DNA of 64,000 nucleotides, from positions 4,154,001-4,218,000 of the forward strand of contig NZ_AP022560.1 in assembly GCF_010726085.1 (NCBI RefSeq), read 5' to 3'. Made by a program: the position numbers and the translations under genes. The notes beneath the pieces are model-generated. The model saw only the letters and a list, made by a program, of their open reading frames with translations, had not been told where the DNA came from and searched no databases. Within the stretch, counting starts at the first letter, position 1. Each line of letters starts with the position of its first letter. This DNA is from Mycolicibacterium moriokaense (lineage in GTDB: Bacteria; Actinomycetota; Actinomycetes; Mycobacteriales; Mycobacteriaceae). This document shows, piece after piece, positions 60,673-64,000 of the stretch.

Positions 60673-61088
60673 GTGACGCCTCGGCGCTCGTGCGTCCCGA
60701 CCGAGGCGGCTGCGCCGACACCCAGCGCCGCCACCACGAAGCTCAGCGCGGTGTGCAGCAGGCTTCCCGTCGGGGTGCCATCGCTCGTCATACCGTCGGC
60801 GGCCGCGAAATACGCAGGCATCGCGCTGATCCACAGCACGGCGAGCACGCCGAGATACACGGGACCGTAGATTCGCACGAACGGGCTCACCGCCGTACTG
60901 CCGTCGGCCCGCACGCGCCGCCACTGCCTGACCAGTACCGGCACGGCGATGGCCGCGACAATGACGAGCTCGATCGAGAACACAATCGCCTGCGCGGTGA
61001 CCTTCCCGCTGAACAGCGAGGACGGGATGCTCAGGATCGCAATACCGATCGGCGTCAGCACTCCCGCGACCCCGACGATGTCGCACAC
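60648..61088 (-). CDS. Putative four-helix membrane protein
   Basis: 146 residues from a GTG at 61088. Four hydrophobic spans: GVAGVLTPIGIAILSIP, IVFSIELVIVAAIAVPVLV, YLGVLAVLWISAMPAYFA and TALSFVVAALGVGAAASVG, with a basic RQWRRVRADG loop. No family recognised. The frame stays open upstream but there it is antisense to the TetR remnant, so the gene may have lost its native start; the GTG lies right at the junction. The end is set by the 22-bp palindrome. Confidence 0.55.
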   Translation of the reverse strand: MCDIVGVAGVLTPIGIAILSIPSSLFSGKVTAQAIVFSIELVIVAAIAVPVLVRQWRRVRADGSTAVSPFVRIYGPVYLGVLAVLWISAMPAYFAAADGMTSDGTPTGSLLHTALSFVVAALGVGAAASVGTHERRGVTAETAGRS

Positions 61089-61418
61089 CAGCTGGTTGAC
61101 GTCGTCGCCTACATCATCGAGCAGCTGCCGGAACAACCGCTGCTGACGCTCTTGCTCGAGAACGACCGGGCCAACCAGTTCAGCCGCCGCATGTTGGAGC
61201 CCGTCGTGATCGCACGGTGCCGGGTCATCCTGCAGCACACCCGAATTAACTGGGCCGCGCTGGGCTATTCCGAAGCCGACATCGACGAGCTGGTCGAGTT
61301 CCTGTTGCGCATCATCCAATCGATGGTCATCGCACCCGCCGAACCCCCGCGCACCGGCGCAGAACTGCGGGCTTACCTTCGCCGGTGGATCGCGCCCGCG
61401 CTCACCGCGCGGCCTTGA
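61089..61418 (+). pseudogene. TetR-family regulator remnant (C-terminal domain only)
   Basis: The plus strand encodes YIIEQLPEQPLLTLLLEND, FSRRMLEPVVIARCRVIL, LVEFLLRIIQSMVIAP and AYLRRWIAPAL to a TGA at 61416-61418, which is the ligand-binding C-terminal part of a mycobacterial TetR protein. Upstream of ~61089 the same frame becomes antisense to the membrane protein and contains no HTH domain. The regulator has been truncated by a rearrangement. It overlaps the convergent LLM gene by 17 bases. Confidence 0.7.
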
Positions 61419-62322
61419 TCACCGAACTGCCGAAGCGGTCGATGGTCTCCAGCACATGCGACAGACTGTCGCCCGGCAACCCGACCTGGACCCACGTAAC
61501 ACCCGCGGCCGCAAGCTTTTCCAGACCGGTGAGATAGGCGTCGGCATTGAAGTCGTCGTCGCCCGGGCTGCCACCCTCGGCGTTGGTGAACGTGATATCG
61601 ATGCCCGTAAAGTCCCGGCCGGCGGCGTCGAACCTGCGGCGCAGGTCCTCGATCCCCTCAACCAACGTCTCGGCATCCATGACCGCCGTCCGCGCGGTCT
61701 GCGCGAGCATCGCCGGTGCGGGGAACGGACACCAGCCGTCACCGTGTTCGACGACACGTTTGCGCGCGGCCGTGGTGTTGCCGCCGATCCAGATGGGCGG
61801 ATGCGGTGTGCTCACCGGCCTGGGGTGCGCGGTTATTCCCTTGGCGCTGAAATGCCGCCCCTCATAAGAGAAGTCGTCGGTGGTCCAGATCCCCCGGATC
61901 ACTTCGAGTGCCTCCTCGAACAGCGCGGCGCGTTCGTCGAAGTCCACCCCCAGCGCGGTGAACTCCCGCTTCAGGTAACCGACGCCGACCCCGAGCGTGA
62001 ACCGCCCGTCGGACAGCAGGTCGAGCGTCGCCCCCGCCTTGGCCACCACGAACGGATTGCGGTACGGCAGCACGACGATGTTCGGGATCAGCCGCAGCGT
62101 CGTGGTCCGCGCGGCGGCGTAGCCCATTGCGACGAACGGATCCACCGCGTCATGGCCGCCGGACTCCAGCCATCGCTGTGACGGCGCCGGATGATCGGTG
62201 AACCCGAAGCCGTGAAAGCCGGCCGCCTCGGCCGCCGCCGCGACGGTCGCGATACCCGAGCCGGTCACCAGCTCCGGGTTGTACGGATGGCTGTGCATCG
62301 GGTGGGTGAACGTGAACCGCAT
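61402..62322 (-). CDS. LLM-class F420-dependent oxidoreductase (TIGR03619-like)
   Basis: 306 residues from ATG 62322. Typical series: MRFTFTHPMHSHPYNPEL, GFGFTDHPAPSQRW, LRLIPNIVVLPYRNPFVVAKAG, FTLGVGVGYLKREFTALGVDFDERAALFEE and PPIWIGGNTTAARKRVVEHGDGWCPFP. Likely binds F420; substrate unknown, in keeping with a catabolic cluster. Upstream it faces a MaoC-type hydratase gene across 128 bases that contain a palindromic operator. Its 3' end overlaps the TetR remnant. Confidence 0.9.
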   Translation of the reverse strand: MRFTFTHPMHSHPYNPELVTGSGIATVAAAAEAAGFHGFGFTDHPAPSQRWLESGGHDAVDPFVAMGYAAARTTTLRLIPNIVVLPYRNPFVVAKAGATLDLLSDGRFTLGVGVGYLKREFTALGVDFDERAALFEEALEVIRGIWTTDDFSYEGRHFSAKGITAHPRPVSTPHPPIWIGGNTTAARKRVVEHGDGWCPFPAPAMLAQTARTAVMDAETLVEGIEDLRRRFDAAGRDFTGIDITFTNAEGGSPGDDDFNADAYLTGLEKLAAAGVTWVQVGLPGDSLSHVLETIDRFGSSVIKAAR

Positions 62323-62373
62323 ACCTGCTCCGCTTCCGCGCGGCCGAGCCGCGCATTCAACGCTAGAACAATC

Positions 62374-62390
62374 TTCTCGATTTCCGAGAA
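62374..62390. promoter_or_regulatory. TTCTCG-N5-CGAGAA inverted repeat between divergent LLM and MaoC genes
   Basis: Perfect six-base arms around a five-base AT-rich centre, 52 bases from the LLM start and 61 from the hydratase start. A TetR-type operator shape; the regulator may be the truncated TetR at 61089-61418, which would leave these genes constitutive. Confidence 0.5.
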
Positions 62391-62450
62391 TGTCGTTACC
62401 ATGCGAACCACGGAAAGTACAGGGTTCACGCCGCAGAAGGGTCACCGGGG

Positions 62451-63287
62451 ATGAGCGAGTTGAGCGTGGCCGCATTCAGGCACGGCCCGTTCGCCGGCTT
62501 CCTCGACCCCGAGACCATCACCCGATACGCCGCGGTGACCGGTGATCGCACAGCCGCGGTGCTCGATGGGAACGCCGTGCCGGTGGTCTTCCCGGTGCTT
62601 CTGGTCTTCGCCCCGAATGAAGTCGCGCGGGCGGATCTGCCCGATGCGGCGTACCGGGGTGCCCGAGGCGGTGTGCACGGCGAGCACGACATCGTGCTGC
62701 ACCGGCCATTGCTCCCCGGGGAGCCACTGGAGACCTGGTCACAGATTTCAGCGATTCGGACGACGACGGCCGGCACCCAGGTGGTGATGCACTTCGACCA
62801 GGTGGACCGCGACGGGGTCGTCGTCGCCGAACAATGGTGGACGATGATGCTGCTCGGCGTGCGGGGCATGGCGGACCTCGGCGTGATGCCGGCCGAGCAC
62901 CGCTTCCCTGATGCCGCGAGGGCCTACCCGCTCGGCACGGCCAACCATCACATCGATGCCGACATCACGCACCGCTACGCCGAGCTGTCCGGCGACTGGG
63001 CCGCACATCATTTCGACCTCGAGGTGGCCCGCGCCGCCGGCTTCGACTTCGTGTTTACCCACGGCCTGTGCACGATGGCGATCTGCACCCACCGCGTGCT
63101 CGGCCTGCTGGGTGTCGACGACCCGGCACGAGTGCGACGCGTCGCCGTGCGGTTCGCCGCGCCCACCCCGCTGAACTGCGATCTGGCGGTGAATGCCTTT
63201 CGCATCTCGGAGCATTCGTTCGCTTTCGAGGCCGAAGCCGACGGCACGAAGACCATCGCCCACGGAAGATTGGAGCTGCGCCGATGA
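62451..63287 (+). CDS. Double-hotdog MaoC-like acyl-CoA hydratase
   Basis: 278 residues. The N-terminal hotdog (~1-140; FAGFLDPETITRYAAVTGD, then LLPGEPLETWSQI) is of the FAS1-like dehydratase type. The C-terminal hotdog (~150-278) has the hydratase-2 motif HRYAELSGDWAAHHFDLEVARAAGF and THGLCTMAICTHRVLG, with Asp/His catalytic pair. It adds water to an enoyl-CoA, consistent with side-chain or ring-fragment degradation. ATG at 62451; ATGA overlap with the following LLM gene. Confidence 0.88.
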   Translation: MSELSVAAFRHGPFAGFLDPETITRYAAVTGDRTAAVLDGNAVPVVFPVLLVFAPNEVARADLPDAAYRGARGGVHGEHDIVLHRPLLPGEPLETWSQISAIRTTTAGTQVVMHFDQVDRDGVVVAEQWWTMMLLGVRGMADLGVMPAEHRFPDAARAYPLGTANHHIDADITHRYAELSGDWAAHHFDLEVARAAGFDFVFTHGLCTMAICTHRVLGLLGVDDPARVRRVAVRFAAPTPLNCDLAVNAFRISEHSFAFEAEADGTKTIAHGRLELRR

Positions 63288-64000
63288 CCAGGCCCGAGAT
63301 CGGAGTCTATCTGCCTCAGATGGGCTTCACCTACGAACAGGTCCTGCATCGCACGCAGCGCTGCGAACTGCTCGGCATCGACTCGATCTGGCTCTATGAC
63401 CATCTCTATGCGCCCGGCATGCCGGACTACCCGTCGATGGAGGCGTGGACCCTGGCGACGGCGCTGCTGAGCCGCACCGAAAGCATTCGGGTCGGACATA
63501 TGGTGCTGTGCAACCAGTTTCGCCATCCCGCAGTGCTGGCCAAGATGGCGACGACGCTGGACCAGATCTCTGCGGGCAGGCTCGCGCTCGGCATCGGCAG
63601 CGGCTCCATCGAGGACGAGCACTCCCGCATAGGGCTGCCGTGGGGCACGTTCGCCGAACGGTCCGAACGCCTCGGTGAGACGCTGCAGATCCTGTATCAA
63701 GCGTTCGCCGACGAGGTGATCGACTTCGCCGGAAAGCATTTCACCGTCCGAGACATGCCGATCAAACCACCGGCGGTGCAGCAACCTCGTCCGCCGATCG
63801 TCGTGGGCGGTGTCGGCGAGAAGTACACACTGCCACTGGTCGCGCGCTACGCCGACGTGTGGAACGTCCCGACGTATGCGCTGGGCGAGCTCGAACAGAA
63901 GATCTCCGTGCTGCAGTCGATATGCGACGAGGTCGGCCGCGACCCGTCGACCATCGTGATGTCGATTGAGGCGGTGATGGCGTTGGCGGCCGACGACGCG
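63284..64000 (+). CDS. LLM-class F420-dependent oxidoreductase (3' end off the right edge)
   Basis: 239 codons are visible before the window ends; usual length ~300-330. GVYLPQMGFTYEQVLHRTQRCELLGIDSIWLYDHL, then ESIRVGHMVLCNQFRHPAVLAKMATTLDQIS and RLALGIGSGSIEDEHSRIG are class-typical. A substrate-side segment reads FAGKHFTVRDMPIKPPAVQQ. Coupled to the hydratase by ATGA. Substrate unknown. Confidence 0.9.
   Translation, partial: MTRPEIGVYLPQMGFTYEQVLHRTQRCELLGIDSIWLYDHLYAPGMPDYPSMEAWTLATALLSRTESIRVGHMVLCNQFRHPAVLAKMATTLDQISAGRLALGIGSGSIEDEHSRIGLPWGTFAERSERLGETLQILYQAFADEVIDFAGKHFTVRDMPIKPPAVQQPRPPIVVGGVGEKYTLPLVARYADVWNVPTYALGELEQKISVLQSICDEVGRDPSTIVMSIEAVMALAADDA

Noticed and set aside
60513..61418. 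301-codon plus-strand frame as one TetR gene
   Set aside because: Only the last ~110 codons resemble TetR; the earlier part is antisense to the hydrophobic membrane protein and the palindrome, with no HTH.
1..64000. CRISPR arrays, tRNA/rRNA genes, transposases, prophage or integrase genes
   Set aside because: None seen. The repeats present are single palindromes or short tandem pairs without array spacing, and no integrase or transposase motif occurs in any plausible gene.

Overview
This window is a high-GC actinobacterial chromosome segment. It almost certainly comes from a fast-growing Mycobacterium (Mycolicibacterium-type). The evidence is mycothione reductase, F420-dependent (LLM and Ddn-like) enzymes, a mycofactocin-type SDR, WS/DGAT, FadE5- and EfpA-like proteins, and a backbone whose gene order follows M. 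tuberculosis from about Rv2846c (efpA) to Rv2876. No rRNA, tRNA, CRISPR array, phage or transposase gene was seen. Database-level identities come from recall of family sequences, not from a search.

Layout. (1) 1-10.8 kb: efpA (cut by the window edge), a tightly overlapping corrinoid operon cysG-cobB-cobO-chelatase-GNAT on the minus strand, then hydrolase-mtr on the plus strand, a small exported protein and the Ni/Co permease nicT behind an ArsR-type operator. (2) 10.9-16.5 kb: accessory island with a giant SARP/NB-ARC regulator, ArsR, methyltransferase, a second small exported protein and a frameshifted remnant of a second SARP gene. Two genes here share a duplicated 74-bp upstream block. (3) 16.5-23.3 kb: glnA4, glutamine-amidotransferase-like hydrolase, aldehyde dehydrogenase, SDR and GntR regulator, divergent from an ethanolamine-type permease. 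Together they look like a complete gamma-glutamylation route for ethanolamine (or a related amino alcohol). (4) 23.4-27.0 kb: two-gene N-acetylglutaminylglutamine amide osmolyte operon. (5) 27.0-34.3 kb: hydrolase, lipoprotein, cobQ, mapB, a TetR-controlled DUF1214/sulfotransferase pair and a DUF1707 protein. (6) 34.3-44.8 kb: conserved core: penicillin-binding lipoprotein, two GNATs, ispG, rip1, dxr, then the SigK-type module mpt83-dipZ-mpt70 with two near-identical promoters. (7) 44.9-53.8 kb: SigI/ECF41 sigma factor divergent from an epimerase plus Ddn-like protein, SnoaL, LLM, photolyase, SDR, DUF2631, WS/DGAT and DUF427 genes. (8) 53.9-64 kb: fadE5 paralogue, amidohydrolase pseudogene, TetR, and an aromatic meta-cleavage operon (extradiol dioxygenase, FAH-family hydrolase, FAD hydroxylase), then a membrane protein, a TetR remnant, two LLM enzymes and a double-hotdog hydratase.

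Functional threads. Corrinoid genes (cysG, cobB, cobO, cobQ, chelatase) plus nicT supply cobalamin and its metal. Two MEP-pathway genes (ispG, dxr) flank the site-2 protease rip1 in one operon. ECF sigma control is visible at both SigK-type and ECF41-type promoters. Non-coding structure is rich: three copies of a long GCGAGCAGACG-type palindrome, a different 22-bp perfect palindrome closing two convergent genes, and several symmetric operators next to TetR, ArsR and GntR genes. No stretch above 300 bases lacks a gene or described element.
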